Counted from the first letter of the stretch, positions 16,138 through 25,192 are shown. The stretch is DNA of 37,745 nucleotides from an uncultured Lachnospiraceae bacterium (GCA_947630125.1 CANRGO010000014.1:1-37745), one strand, 5' to 3'. The notes: generated from the sequence alone by a model not told the origin. Translations and numbers: made by a program.

Positions 16138-18019
16138 AAATCTCCTTTTTTTGGTTAATTCCTTTTAAAATAATAATACTTTGTGGATTCACCAGATACT
16201 CCTTCACTTGCACTTGGTTTACTACAGACATTTGCTCCTGGGGTTTCATAGAGTTGTCTGTATTAAGAATTTCAAAGTAGAAATATCCTTTTGGTAATCT
16301 TGGTAGCTGAAATAACTTACTAGTCAAATCCATATTTATCAAAATAAAAATAAAATCATCCTGCATTTTGTCACTAACATAATAATTGGAATACAAAACA
16401 GCAAAGTGTTTGCTTTGAGGATACAATTTTAAAATCCACGCCTCTTCACCGTGAAAAGAGACATCCGGATAACCATATGCTTTATAATCCATTTGTCTTG
16501 GTCTTTTTTCCAAAGAAAAAATAGGATTATTTTTGCGAAAATCAATTATCCATTTTACGAACTGAAAAAACTCTTTATTTTTGGTTTTCAAATCCCATTG
16601 TATCCATGAAATCTCATTATCCTGACAATACGGATTGTTGTTTCCATTTTGTGTTCTTAAAAACTCATCTCCACTATATAATAATGGTACTCCTTGTGAA
16701 GTAAAAAGAAATAACAGTGCATTTACCATTTGCTTTTTTCGTAGCCGATTAATACTTTTTTTATTCGTTTCGCCCTCTATTCCGTAATTATAACTGTTAT
16801 TATAATCAGTCCCATCTAGGTTGTCTTCACCGTTCGCCTCATTGTGTTTCCTCTGATAAGTTACCATGTCTTTTAGCGTAAAACCATAGTAATTGCTAAC
16901 AAACTTAACCATCCCAATATAGTCGGGATTCTCGATGTAAAGATTCATAAAATCTGCGACTATCTCCTCATCACCCTTTAAGAATTTTCGGGCTGTTTCC
17001 ATAAATTGATCATGGTACACACAAAGATTTTTTTGGAAGTTCGAAGTTCTTCTTCCATATATTTCTTCTACTGGAAAATATTCATAAAAAAACTTAATAT
17101 GTTTCAATAAGGGATCTGTTGCTAAAAGTGTGATTGGCAAATCCTCGCCTTTCAAATGTACTCCATCAATATGATAAGTAAACACCCAATGTCGAATAAC
17201 GTCTTGAATAAACGTTTGATTTTCACCCTTTTCAAAATAAAACTGTAACACAATTTCAAAACCATTAGCATGGAGGATATTTACCATATCCAGAAATTCT
17301 TCTGCTGGTCTTTTCGTAGCTGAATATGAATATTTAGGAGAAAAATAGGAACCCTTTTTAAATCCCCAGTAATTAACTTTTTGCTCTAAAGGCTTATAAT
17401 TTGAATATAGAGGCTGATTCATTGGCAAATGATAACTTGCTATCGCTTGCTCTATGGTAAGGGGTTCTTTCAATGATGTTAAATTAGATTCAGAGAACTC
17501 ATTACAAGGCATCAATTCAATGGTTGTTACTCCTAATTCTTTTAAATATTTCATTTTTTCAGTGATACCTAAAAATGTTCCTGGGTACTTTACTTTTGCT
17601 GATGGATCTTTAGTAAATCCTTTTACATGCAAACAATAAAGAATCGTTTCATGAAAAGAAAGAGCTTTCTTATTTTTGGGTGCACATAGGGTATCAATTG
17701 AAGGTATAAACTTAGGTAATTCTCGAATTTCTTTCGCATATGGATCAAAATATAAGCACTCATTTTGGTACAACTGATAGTAACAGGTGGAAAAATCCAG
17801 TCCATGAAGCACCATACTTGCTACGTTTCCTGTCAAATACTCTTCACAAAAAGGAACTCGAAATAGTTCTTTATAATTAGAATCATAGAAAACAACACCA
17901 CAAGAATCTATCTTTTCCAATACCACTGCAATTTGATAACCATGTTTACATGTACTCACTCCTAGCGGAAACGGGTTTCCCCTTACTATCTTTAACTGTT
18001 TTGGTATCTTACTTTCCAT
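16130..18019 (-). CDS. GlgX/isoamylase-like GH13 protein lacking all catalytic residues
   Basis: 629 residues, aligned by eye with the GlgX debranching enzyme. GlgX landmarks are intact: KHNEANGEDNLDG (391-403) and a QGVPLLYSGDEF to NGNNNPYCQDNEISW stretch (about 442-472). The catalytic regions are not. Region I LDxxxNH reads LQFYFEK (258-264). Region II GFRFD reads GVHLK (286-290), losing the Arg and the nucleophile Asp. Region III IAEPWD reads IKFFYE (308-313), losing the acid/base Glu. Region IV AHDGFT reads NYYGFT (376-381), losing His and the third Asp. It is intact in length and frame, so a pseudoenzyme rather than a decayed gene. ATG 18019 is chosen because conserved sequence begins there; MVIL at 18031 is an alternative. 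Coupled to the DUF5662 gene. Role unknown; glucan binding or regulation is plausible. Confidence 0.85.
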   Translation of the reverse strand: MESKIPKQLKIVRGNPFPLGVSTCKHGYQIAVVLEKIDSCGVVFYDSNYKELFRVPFCEEYLTGNVASMVLHGLDFSTCYYQLYQNECLYFDPYAKEIRELPKFIPSIDTLCAPKNKKALSFHETILYCLHVKGFTKDPSAKVKYPGTFLGITEKMKYLKELGVTTIELMPCNEFSESNLTSLKEPLTIEQAIASYHLPMNQPLYSNYKPLEQKVNYWGFKKGSYFSPKYSYSATKRPAEEFLDMVNILHANGFEIVLQFYFEKGENQTFIQDVIRHWVFTYHIDGVHLKGEDLPITLLATDPLLKHIKFFYEYFPVEEIYGRRTSNFQKNLCVYHDQFMETARKFLKGDEEIVADFMNLYIENPDYIGMVKFVSNYYGFTLKDMVTYQRKHNEANGEDNLDGTDYNNSYNYGIEGETNKKSINRLRKKQMVNALLFLFTSQGVPLLYSGDEFLRTQNGNNNPYCQDNEISWIQWDLKTKNKEFFQFVKWIIDFRKNNPIFSLEKRPRQMDYKAYGYPDVSFHGEEAWILKLYPQSKHFAVLYSNYYVSDKMQDDFIFILINMDLTSKLFQLPRLPKGYFYFEILNTDNSMKPQEQMSVVNQVQVKEYLVNPQSIIILKGINQKKEIYA

Positions 18020-18107
18020 TAAAATAACCATACCTTTCTCATTTGTTTCTAAGAATAGTACACAATTTGCGTAACACAAGTATTTTAACATATTTTTAAT
18101 ATTAAGA

Positions 18108-18145
18108 AAACAGGGAATAAAATGTGAAACAGGGAATAAAATCTG
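18108..18145. repeat. Two-copy 19-bp tandem repeat
   Basis: Copies at 18108-18126 and 18127-18145 differ at one base (AAACAGGGAATAAAATGTG against ...CTG). They lie between the divergent GlgX-like and DUF1292 genes, just before the DUF1292 promoter. The 215-base gap holds nothing else I can identify. Confidence 0.8.
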
Positions 18146-18153
18146 AAAATCAG

Positions 18154-18182
18154 TTGCCATTTCCTTGTTTTTTCTGTACAAT
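18154..18182 (+). promoter_or_regulatory. Promoter of the DUF1292 gene
   Basis: TTGCCA (18154-18159) and TACAAT (18177-18182), 17 bases apart, each matching consensus at five of six positions. The leader to ATG 18236 is about 45 bases. Confidence 0.7.
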
Positions 18183-18235
18183 CAAACTATGGATTTATAA
18201 ATAAATTCTATAAAATTATTATAAGGAGGCTTATG

Positions 18236-18565
18236 ATGAGCAAAGAAAACTTTGACGAACAAGAACTTGATGCCGAAGATATGACTGTTGAACTGGAACT
18301 TGAAGATGGTGAGATTGTAAATTGTGCGATTATTACCATTTTAGAAGTAGAAAATAAAGACTATATTGTGTTATTGCCTTTAGATGAAAATGGAGAAAAT
18401 ACCGATGGCGAAGTTTGGTTCTATCGTTATTTTGAAGACCAGGAAGATTTAGAAGCAGAACCAACATTAGAATTTATTGACGATGATGCAGAGTATGAAA
18501 TGGTTGCAGAAGCTTTTGACGAGTATCTTGATCAAAGCGAGTTCGATGAAATTGTAGAGGAATAA
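18236..18565 (+). CDS. DUF1292 family acidic protein (YrzB-like)
   Basis: 109 residues, very acidic. The core VELELEDGEIVNCAIITILE, YIVLLPLDENGE and EVWFYRYFED is the DUF1292 pattern, a small Firmicutes family of unknown function. The acidic tail (about 75-109) is longer than in many members. AAGGAGG precedes two adjacent ATGs (18233 and 18236); the second has the better spacing. A single-gene unit with its own promoter and terminator. Its last 34 bases overlap the end of the opposite-strand helicase gene. Confidence 0.88.
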   Translation: MSKENFDEQELDAEDMTVELELEDGEIVNCAIITILEVENKDYIVLLPLDENGENTDGEVWFYRYFEDQEDLEAEPTLEFIDDDAEYEMVAEAFDEYLDQSEFDEIVEE

Positions 18566-20439
18566 AACTCTTCCCAGAAATCTGATGGTTTCTGGGATTT
18601 TTCATTTTTACTCCGAACCGATGTTATAAACAAAGACTCTTTTGCCCTTGTCATTGCTACATAAAGCATTCTTCTCTCTTCTTCTAACTCTTCCATCGTT
18701 CTTGCCTTCTTATGAGGTACCAAACCATGGTTAATGCCAGGTATGATAACATGATTGTATTCCAATCCTTTACTCCCGTGATAGGTGGAAAATACAAATT
18801 GATAATTTGAATTCAAACTTTTCTTTTCCCCAAGACTATTCATGTTATCTTTCATACTTTCTTTCAATTCATCCACAAACTGATCCATACAACTTACAAA
18901 AATTGAAACCGTTTGGTACTCACGCATCATATGCTTACATTGAGTAAGTGCTCGTTGAAGTATTGTTATATTATTTTTATCTTCCTTCTTCACAATTTCA
19001 TCAATGGAATATATTTTGTGCAAGAAATACTGAAAGCTGGCAAAGGGTGTTAGATTTGAAATCATTTTTAAATCATGTACAAATCTTTCCGTGGTATGAG
19101 AAAAACCTGGTTTCCTTTTCATTTGTAGTATAAAGTCATCAAGGAAAAATGGTTCTTGAACATCCTTCCTTTGAAAATATCTTTGGGGTTTATTCATAAT
19201 TTGTAGAAAACTAAATACATCCCTGTGGTTCATAGACAATTTAAGATAACAACAAAAATCTTTTAATAAATCCTTCACGATCTTCATTTCAGAATCCTTA
19301 AATTTCGTATTTAAGGAAACTTTATCATCCGATGTTTGCTGTAACAACGCTTCGTATTTTCTTAATTCTGTATTTGTTCGAAATAAAAAGGCTATGGTTA
19401 TACAAGCTGCCTGTTTCGTCTCTTTTATATCTTGGATACTCTTAATATGTTTTTGTATCGCACCAAGTTCAAGTTCTTTGGATTCATAAACTCCTGTTCG
19501 TACTGCTGCGATGGAAGTTGAAGCCGATTCATAATTTATTCCACTTTCAATTTCCTTTTTATATCGGTATCCATTATGTGAAATAAAGTGGGTTGCAAAT
19601 TCTATAATTTCTTTTCGTGATCGATAGTTTACTGTCAAATAGTAAACGGATGTTTTTATCAAGAGTTCACGAAAATAATTCATGATATTCTGATTGACTC
19701 CACGAAATCCATAGATTGCTTGGTCGTCATCTCCAACACAAAAAATATTTTCATGCACTGCTATTTTAATGATTAAATCAATTTGACTTTGATCTGCATC
19801 TTGAAATTCATCAATAATAAAATATTCGTATTGTTCTTGAATTTTCTGTAATATCTTTGGATTTTCTCTTAGTTTCCTTTGAGTCATGGATAAAAGGTCA
19901 TCCAAATCCAATTTTCTGTTTTCTTCTTTTAACTGCTTATATGCAATATAATATTCTGAGCATTCAGAAGGCAATGAGTGTTTTTCCATTTTTCTAAATT
20001 CCAAAAATAATAGTTGAAATCCTTCTGTTGTTGGATTAAGTAATTGTTGTTGCTCTTTCGTAGCATTGTGATAAATCTGCTTTATATATTGTATTTTTTC
20101 TTCTAATTGGAGGATACAGGATGATTGAAATCCAAAGAATTGTACTAAAATCGATAAAAAGTAAGAATGAAATGTTTGAAATGTTATGTTATTTTTAGAA
20201 ACAGAGTTTAGGGGCATCTGTTTACGCTCTTTTAAATAGCGCTGCTGCATTTCCTCCGCAGCAGCCTTAGTAAATGTTATTACAAGTATTTTATCAGGAG
20301 AAACATTTTTTTCGATTAATCGTTGTAATCGTTTTATAATAACAAAGGTTTTCCCTGATCCAGGTGGAGCAATCACCAAGGCAGGACCTCGTTCATGCTC
20401 CATTGCTTTTTTTTGTTCTGGATTCACAAGTAAATTCAA
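18532..20439 (-). CDS. UvrD/PcrA-type superfamily 1 DNA helicase
   Basis: 635 residues, about 100 shorter than PcrA, but with all the SF1A motifs: I APPGSGKT (24-31), Ia ITFTKAAAEEM, II DEFQDAD, III GDDDQAIYGFRG, IV VNYRSRKEI, V STYHGSKGLEYNHVI, VI MLYVAMTRAKE. An ATP-driven 3'-5' translocase or helicase, probably in repair or conflict resolution. No nuclease domain is seen. The start is TTG 20439, directly abutting the gltX stop, with AGAAAGGA about seven bases upstream. Transcription is coupled to gltX. The 3' end overlaps DUF1292 by 34 bases and carries that gene's terminator. Confidence 0.92.
   Translation of the reverse strand: MNLLVNPEQKKAMEHERGPALVIAPPGSGKTFVIIKRLQRLIEKNVSPDKILVITFTKAAAEEMQQRYLKERKQMPLNSVSKNNITFQTFHSYFLSILVQFFGFQSSCILQLEEKIQYIKQIYHNATKEQQQLLNPTTEGFQLLFLEFRKMEKHSLPSECSEYYIAYKQLKEENRKLDLDDLLSMTQRKLRENPKILQKIQEQYEYFIIDEFQDADQSQIDLIIKIAVHENIFCVGDDDQAIYGFRGVNQNIMNYFRELLIKTSVYYLTVNYRSRKEIIEFATHFISHNGYRYKKEIESGINYESASTSIAAVRTGVYESKELELGAIQKHIKSIQDIKETKQAACITIAFLFRTNTELRKYEALLQQTSDDKVSLNTKFKDSEMKIVKDLLKDFCCYLKLSMNHRDVFSFLQIMNKPQRYFQRKDVQEPFFLDDFILQMKRKPGFSHTTERFVHDLKMISNLTPFASFQYFLHKIYSIDEIVKKEDKNNITILQRALTQCKHMMREYQTVSIFVSCMDQFVDELKESMKDNMNSLGEKKSLNSNYQFVFSTYHGSKGLEYNHVIIPGINHGLVPHKKARTMEELEEERRMLYVAMTRAKESLFITSVRSKNEKSQKPSDFWEEFYSSTISSNSL
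18573..18602 (+). terminator. Terminator of the DUF1292 gene, inside the helicase coding end
   Basis: CCCAGAAA, an 8-base loop, TTTCTGGG and a T-rich tail, starting eight bases after the DUF1292 stop. The whole hairpin lies within the C-terminal codons of the convergent helicase gene. Confidence 0.75.
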
Positions 20440-21897
20440 TTAAATTCCTTTCTCTAGTAAAGAAATTCCAACTTTTATTCGACGTATGGATTCATCTTTT
20501 CCAATGATTTCCATTATTTCTGTTACTCCAGCAGGTGTCATCTGTTTGCCAGATACCGCTGTTCGAACTGGCCACATAACGTAACCATTCTTAAATCCTT
20601 TTGTCTCTACATACTCAACAAGGCAAGCATAAAGACTATCATTGCTATAATCCTGATGATTTTCTAAAATCGGTAAAATTTCTTTTAAAACCAAAAGAGA
20701 TGACTGTGTGTCTGTTTTCATTTTTTTATGTTCATACATCGAAATTTCATACTCTGGTAAGGTCTCAAAAAAATCTATCATCGGAATAATGTCAGGAAAT
20801 ACTTCTATTCGGGATTTCACTAATTCTGCAATTTTTATCAGATTCATATCCTTTGAAATCACTTGTTTGATATATGGCAAAGACATTTCATAAAATCTAT
20901 CAAAGTCCATACGCTTCATATATTCGCCATTCATCCATTTTAACTTGGTATAATCAAATACAGCTGGTGATTTCGACATTTTATGGAAATCAAAATCTTT
21001 TACAAGTTCTTCCAAAGTAAAAATTTCTTTATTATCTTCAGGACTCCAACCCAACAATGCAACAAAATTAACAATTGCTTCCGTTAAAAATCCCTGATCA
21101 ATTAAATCTTCATAGGATGAATGTCCACAACGCTTAGATAATTTGTGATGTTCTTCATCTGTAATCAAAGGACAATGTACATACACTGGTACTTCCCAAC
21201 CAAATGCTTGGTATAAACGATTATACTTTGGTGAAGAAGACAAATATTCATTTCCTCTAACGACATGTGTGATTTTCATTAAATGATCATCCACAACATT
21301 CGCAAAATTATAGGTTGGAAAGCCGTCCGATTTTATTAATATCATGTCATCTAATTCCGAATTATCAACTGTGATATCTCCATATATTTCATCATGAAAT
21401 GTTGTAGTGCCTTCTGGATTATTATTTTGTCGAATGACATAAGGCAATTTATTATTTAAATTATGTTCCACTTCCTGACTACTTAAATGCAAACAATGTT
21501 TATCGTATACATTAATTTCTTTTCCTGCAACGATTTGAGTAAGTGTAGCTAATCTTTCTTTGTCACAAAAACAATAGTAAGCTTCCTTCTTTTCGATTAA
21601 CTGCTTTGCGTATTCTAAGTAAATTCCACTTGCCTGTCTCTCACTTTGTACATAAGGACCATATCCTTTATCTAAATCAGGACCTTCATCGTGTTTCAGT
21701 CCTGTCTTTTCTAAAGTACGATAAATAATGTCCACTGCACCTTCAACAAGACGTTCCTGATCGGTATCTTCGATTCGAATAATAAAATCTCCATCTTGAT
21801 GCTTTGCAATTAAATACGCATATAAAGCTGTTCTTAAATTTCCCACATGCATGCGTCCTGTTGGACTAGGTGCAAATCGGGTTCTGATTTTTTCCAT
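20440..21897 (-). CDS. gltX: Glutamyl-tRNA synthetase
   Basis: 485 residues. Class I synthetase with the HIGH-equivalent HVGN (17-20) in [20 protein letters not shown] and the KMSKS-equivalent KLSKR in [24 protein letters not shown] is a GluRS/GlnRS signature. The C-terminal anticodon domain is present, so the protein is full length. ATG 21897 is used rather than the in-frame TTG 21924, which lacks a ribosome site. It lies about 50 bases after the hydrogenase and abuts the helicase. It may charge tRNA-Gln as well in organisms with GatCAB, which cannot be judged here. Confidence 0.96.
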   Translation of the reverse strand: MEKIRTRFAPSPTGRMHVGNLRTALYAYLIAKHQDGDFIIRIEDTDQERLVEGAVDIIYRTLEKTGLKHDEGPDLDKGYGPYVQSERQASGIYLEYAKQLIEKKEAYYCFCDKERLATLTQIVAGKEINVYDKHCLHLSSQEVEHNLNNKLPYVIRQNNNPEGTTTFHDEIYGDITVDNSELDDMILIKSDGFPTYNFANVVDDHLMKITHVVRGNEYLSSSPKYNRLYQAFGWEVPVYVHCPLITDEEHHKLSKRCGHSSYEDLIDQGFLTEAIVNFVALLGWSPEDNKEIFTLEELVKDFDFHKMSKSPAVFDYTKLKWMNGEYMKRMDFDRFYEMSLPYIKQVISKDMNLIKIAELVKSRIEVFPDIIPMIDFFETLPEYEISMYEHKKMKTDTQSSLLVLKEILPILENHQDYSNDSLYACLVEYVETKGFKNGYVMWPVRTAVSGKQMTPAGVTEIMEIIGKDESIRRIKVGISLLEKGI

Positions 21898-21947
21898 CAC
21901 AATTGTCCTTGCCTTTCCTATCAAATAAATTCTATTTTACAACACTT

Positions 21948-23426
21948 TTAGTCTATTGGCAATTTTCTTGATGCTTCTAATTTAAACTTTTGCAGTTCTT
22001 TAGCAGCCCTGTCAATTGGTATGTTAGTACCAGCTCCTGCAACACAGCCGCCTGGACAAGCCATCCCTTCAATTAAGCAACCGTCCTTTTTACCAGCCTT
22101 AGCAAGCATCAATATCTTCTTACAGTCAGAAAGCCCTTCGGCATGTTCAATATTAACCTCTACATCTGGATAAAGTTCGGTTATACAGTCATGAATTGCA
22201 CTAGCAACACCTCCTGCTACACCATAACCTCTACCTGCCCCAGTTGCATCATCCACTTTATCACGATGATTCATTTCTTCAAGTAACATGGATTTTGCTT
22301 CAAACATTCCTGCTAATTCTTCAAATGTAATAACAAAGTCTACATCCGAACGAACGGAAGTACGCATAGCCTCAAGCTTTTTAGAAGCACATGGACCAAT
22401 AAATACAACTCCAGCATCCGGATGTTCTTCTTTTATAACTCTTGCTGTTGCAACCATAGGTGTCAACTCATTGGATATATTAGCAATGGTTTCTGGGAAA
22501 AACTTCTTTGCCATTTCTGACCAAGAAGGACAACAGGATGTAAGTAAAAAAGGTAACTCTCCCGTTACTACTTTATGTGCATAATGATGAGCTTCTGCAA
22601 CACAACCAGCATCTGCACCAATCGCTGTTTCATACACCTCATAAAATCCAATTTCCTTTAAAGCACCTTTGATCATATCTGGTGTTGCTTTTGGTCCAAA
22701 CTGACCAACAAAAGCCGGTGCAACCTGCGCAATAATCTTTTTTCCTTCCTGCATAGCACGTATCAGCTGAAAAATCTGTGATTTATCAGCAATGGCACCA
22801 AAAGGACAGTTAACCATGCATTGTCCACATGACACGCATAGACTATTATCAATTACCGCACGATTTCTTTTATCACTCTTAATTGCATTTACACCACAAA
22901 CCGCAGAACAGGGTCTCATTTGATGGGTTATTGCATCATAAGGACATACGGATTTACATTTTCCACATTTAATACATTTTTCCTGATCAATATAACTCTT
23001 TCCATTAATCATGCTAATTGCATCTTTAGGGCAGACTTCACGACAAGGATGTGCAAGACATCCCATACACTGATCCGTTACACGATAAATATTAACAGGG
23101 CAGGCATTGCAGGCAGATGGAATTACCTGCATGAGAGGAGGTTCGTAATAAGTTTCTGATATATTACTTTCTTCTAAACCCTGCGTAACGTGTATTGGCA
23201 TATTCTCTGGTCTTAAGCTCATGCCCATAGCTAATCTGAGGCGTTCACGCATCACAGCTCGTTCTCGGTATGTACTTTCCCAATAAACAGAATCATCCTC
23301 ATTAACAATTTTATATGGCAATGCTTCCATATCATCTTTTAAGTTTGTTGAGTGATATGCTAAATTAGCCACTTCACGAAATACGGTTCTTCGAACTTTT
23401 CTTACCTGTGTTTCGATTCCTCTCAT
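21948..23426 (-). CDS. [FeFe] hydrogenase, group B-like, monomeric
   Basis: 492 residues. The N-terminal ferredoxin-like region (about 106-207) has many cysteines, including CIKCGKCKSVCP and CVSCGQCMVNCP, for several [4Fe-4S] clusters. The H-cluster domain has L1 TSCCPSW (296-302), L2 GPCASKK (344-350) and L3 EGMACPGGC (453-461), so all four H-cluster cysteines are present. These L1/L2 variants, and the extra N-terminal cysteines, fit group B rather than the group A bifurcating enzymes. It exchanges protons and electrons for H2, probably with ferredoxin. Start ATG 23426 follows GGAGGTATT. No maturation genes (hydEFG) or partner subunits are nearby. Redox direction and partner are inference. 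Confidence 0.88.
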   Translation of the reverse strand: MRGIETQVRKVRRTVFREVANLAYHSTNLKDDMEALPYKIVNEDDSVYWESTYRERAVMRERLRLAMGMSLRPENMPIHVTQGLEESNISETYYEPPLMQVIPSACNACPVNIYRVTDQCMGCLAHPCREVCPKDAISMINGKSYIDQEKCIKCGKCKSVCPYDAITHQMRPCSAVCGVNAIKSDKRNRAVIDNSLCVSCGQCMVNCPFGAIADKSQIFQLIRAMQEGKKIIAQVAPAFVGQFGPKATPDMIKGALKEIGFYEVYETAIGADAGCVAEAHHYAHKVVTGELPFLLTSCCPSWSEMAKKFFPETIANISNELTPMVATARVIKEEHPDAGVVFIGPCASKKLEAMRTSVRSDVDFVITFEELAGMFEAKSMLLEEMNHRDKVDDATGAGRGYGVAGGVASAIHDCITELYPDVEVNIEHAEGLSDCKKILMLAKAGKKDGCLIEGMACPGGCVAGAGTNIPIDRAAKELQKFKLEASRKLPID

Positions 23427-23467
23427 AATACCTCCAAAATTAGGGAAAATCCCCATCACTTTAATCT

Positions 23468-23496
23468 ATTTTGACATAAAGTAATGAGGAAATCAA
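23468..23496 (-). promoter_or_regulatory. Candidate promoter of the hydrogenase gene
   Basis: On the - strand, TTGATT (23496-23491) and CAAAAT (23473-23468) with a 17-base spacer, both four of six. The 166-base degV-hydrogenase gap shows no terminator and no Rex-type palindrome that I can recognise. Confidence 0.35.
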
Positions 23497-23592
23497 GTTC
23501 ATGGTTTGAATTTGTTATTTTTTTATCAATATCACAAATTTTGTCATTTTTAAAGAAATACTTTGTAGCAAAATACAACATTTGAATACTAT

Positions 23593-24465
23593 TTATCTTC
23601 CTGTTCCTAAAAAAAACAATGCCATAGTTCCTGGCCCAGAATGTGCACCAACTGTCGGTCCCACTTCATTTATTAAAAAGTTTCGCTCCCCAAAGCGTTT
23701 CACAATTTCTTCTTTCAATAATTCTACATCTTCCAAACAATCACCATGGCTAATAAAGATATCTGGATTCTTATCCATAAATTCTTCTGTCATTTTTTGT
23801 TCCATATAATCAGCTAAGGCATGTAAGGATTTTTTCCTTCCTCGAACTTTGTTAATTGGAATTAGATGACCTTCGTTATCAACGTGTAGTATTGGTTTAA
23901 TACTAGCAAGGCTTCCTATAATAGCGGTTGCATGACTTACTCTTCCACCTCGGTAAAGATGATTCAAATCATCCACTGTAAAAATATGCACAAGATTTAA
24001 TTTTATATCTTCTAAGTAGGCTGCAACTTCTTCAATTGTTTTGCCTTCCTTCTTTTTTTGTAAAGCCAAGTGAATCAATAATCCTTGACCGAGAGATGCA
24101 CACAAACTATCAACAACAATAATCTTAGCATTGGGATTCTCTTCCATAATCTCCTGTGCAGCGATTTGACCACTACCGCAGGTTCCGCTTAATCCAGAGG
24201 AAAATGCAATATACAATAGCTCATTATTTTCATTTAAATATTCTTCAAATTTATCCTTTGCCTGAGTAGGATTAACCTGAGAGGTGGTGGACATATTTCC
24301 CTCTCTCATCAAGCGATAAAATTCTTTTATATCCAATTTTTGAAATTCATCATATACCTGTTCACAGATTGTATAAGATAAATATAATACACCAATATTA
24401 TTTTGTTCTAAATATTCTTGTGGTAAATCTGAATTTGAATCTGTTACTATCTTAAATTCTGCCAT
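23593..24465 (-). CDS. DegV family fatty-acid-binding protein
   Basis: 290 residues, normal for DegV/FakB-type proteins, which bind a single fatty acid and, in some cases, feed the FakA kinase. The N-terminus has KIVTDSNSDLPQEYL, and the GNMSTTSQVNP segment carries the conserved ST motif. VVDSLCASLGQGLLI and HLYRGGRVS are further family landmarks. GGAGGATT precedes ATG 24465. No fakA is next to it, so its lipid role is inferred from family only. Confidence 0.92.
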   Translation of the reverse strand: MAEFKIVTDSNSDLPQEYLEQNNIGVLYLSYTICEQVYDEFQKLDIKEFYRLMREGNMSTTSQVNPTQAKDKFEEYLNENNELLYIAFSSGLSGTCGSGQIAAQEIMEENPNAKIIVVDSLCASLGQGLLIHLALQKKKEGKTIEEVAAYLEDIKLNLVHIFTVDDLNHLYRGGRVSHATAIIGSLASIKPILHVDNEGHLIPINKVRGRKKSLHALADYMEQKMTEEFMDKNPDIFISHGDCLEDVELLKEEIVKRFGERNFLINEVGPTVGAHSGPGTMALFFLGTGR

Positions 24466-24516
24466 TTTCTAATCCTCCAGTTTGGGTTTCAAAAAATACA
24501 ATAAAAGTACTTCCTT

Positions 24517-24545
24517 ATTATACATGATAAATACTTGTAATTCAA
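24517..24545 (-). promoter_or_regulatory. Promoter of degV
   Basis: On the - strand, TTGAAT (24545-24540), a 17-base spacer and a perfect TATAAT (24522-24517), with a leader of about 45 bases. Confidence 0.7.
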
Positions 24546-24570
24546 ACTTTTTTACTTGTTTTTTGACAGG

Positions 24571-24601
24571 AAAATCCCTCTGTCTCAAAAGAAACAGAGG
24601 G
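24571..24601 (-). terminator. Terminator of the nrdD-nrdG-dut operon
   Basis: CCCTCTGT (24576-24583) and ACAGAGGG (24594-24601) form an 8-bp stem, extended inward by TC/GA after one mismatch; on the - strand it is followed by ATTTT. It lies about 50 bases beyond the dut stop. Confidence 0.75.
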
Positions 24602-24652
24602 CATCCTGTAAGGGGAAATGATAGGTTTAAACCTAATCATTGTGGAAAACAA

Positions 24653-25165
24653 TTATTTTGTAGTACTTCCAAAACCACCATTTCTGATCTCAGTTGTTTC
24701 ATCATCCACGGTAATTCCATATTCAACAAATATACCTTGCATAAAACCTGTGAAAGCATCTAAATTTAGTGATTTATTTTCATTAGAGTCATTGGTAATT
24801 TTTGCGAAAATATGTCCCTCATTATCCGAAAAATAATAATCACCATCTATAATACCCACCGTATTATTTAACTGAAGTCTGAATTTAAATCCCAATCCAC
24901 TTCTTGGGTATAATTTAAGCACCCATCCTTCCTCCATGGAAACTCTGATCCCTGTTGGGATCTTTATGGTTTGCCCAGGCTTTAAACATATAGAAAAAGG
25001 AAGTAAAAAGTCATATCCGGCACTATCTTTTGTTGCTCGTTTCGGCAATTCCAATGATTGATACATCTGTTCTATTTCTTGGATTGAGTATAATGTTTCA
25101 AACTCACTCATTCCTTCCTTAAACTGACTTTCACTAACTTTTTCAAATCTTGCAATGCGTTTCAT
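24653..25165 (-). CDS. dut: dUTP diphosphatase (dUTPase)
   Basis: 170 residues. Trimeric-type dUTPase motifs in order: 1 AGYD (49-52), 2 PRSGLG (87-92), 3 GIIDGDYYF (104-112) with the catalytic aspartate, and 5 RNGGFGST (161-168), the C-terminal arm that closes over the nucleotide. Motif 4 (around 140-150) is less typical. It hydrolyses dUTP to dUMP, keeping uracil out of DNA and feeding dTMP synthesis. A 40-residue N-terminal extension is longer than in the shortest family members. It is the last gene of the nrdD-nrdG-dut operon, a sensible placement because class III reductase acts on triphosphates. Confidence 0.92.
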   Translation of the reverse strand: MKRIARFEKVSESQFKEGMSEFETLYSIQEIEQMYQSLELPKRATKDSAGYDFLLPFSICLKPGQTIKIPTGIRVSMEEGWVLKLYPRSGLGFKFRLQLNNTVGIIDGDYYFSDNEGHIFAKITNDSNENKSLNLDAFTGFMQGIFVEYGITVDDETTEIRNGGFGSTTK

Positions 25166-25192
25166 TTTACTTTATTCCTTCCAGTCTTTCTG

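Noticed and set aside
19627..19647. GTTTACT-N7-AGTAAAC palindrome resembling the pot operator
   Set aside because: It lies inside the helicase coding sequence and the arms are in the opposite order to the leader site, so it is probably chance.
23468..23560. Possible Rex or FNR site before the hydrogenase (TTGTGA and TAACAA half-sites)
   Set aside because: The half-sites are 14 bases apart, too far for either regulator, and no other arrangement fits.
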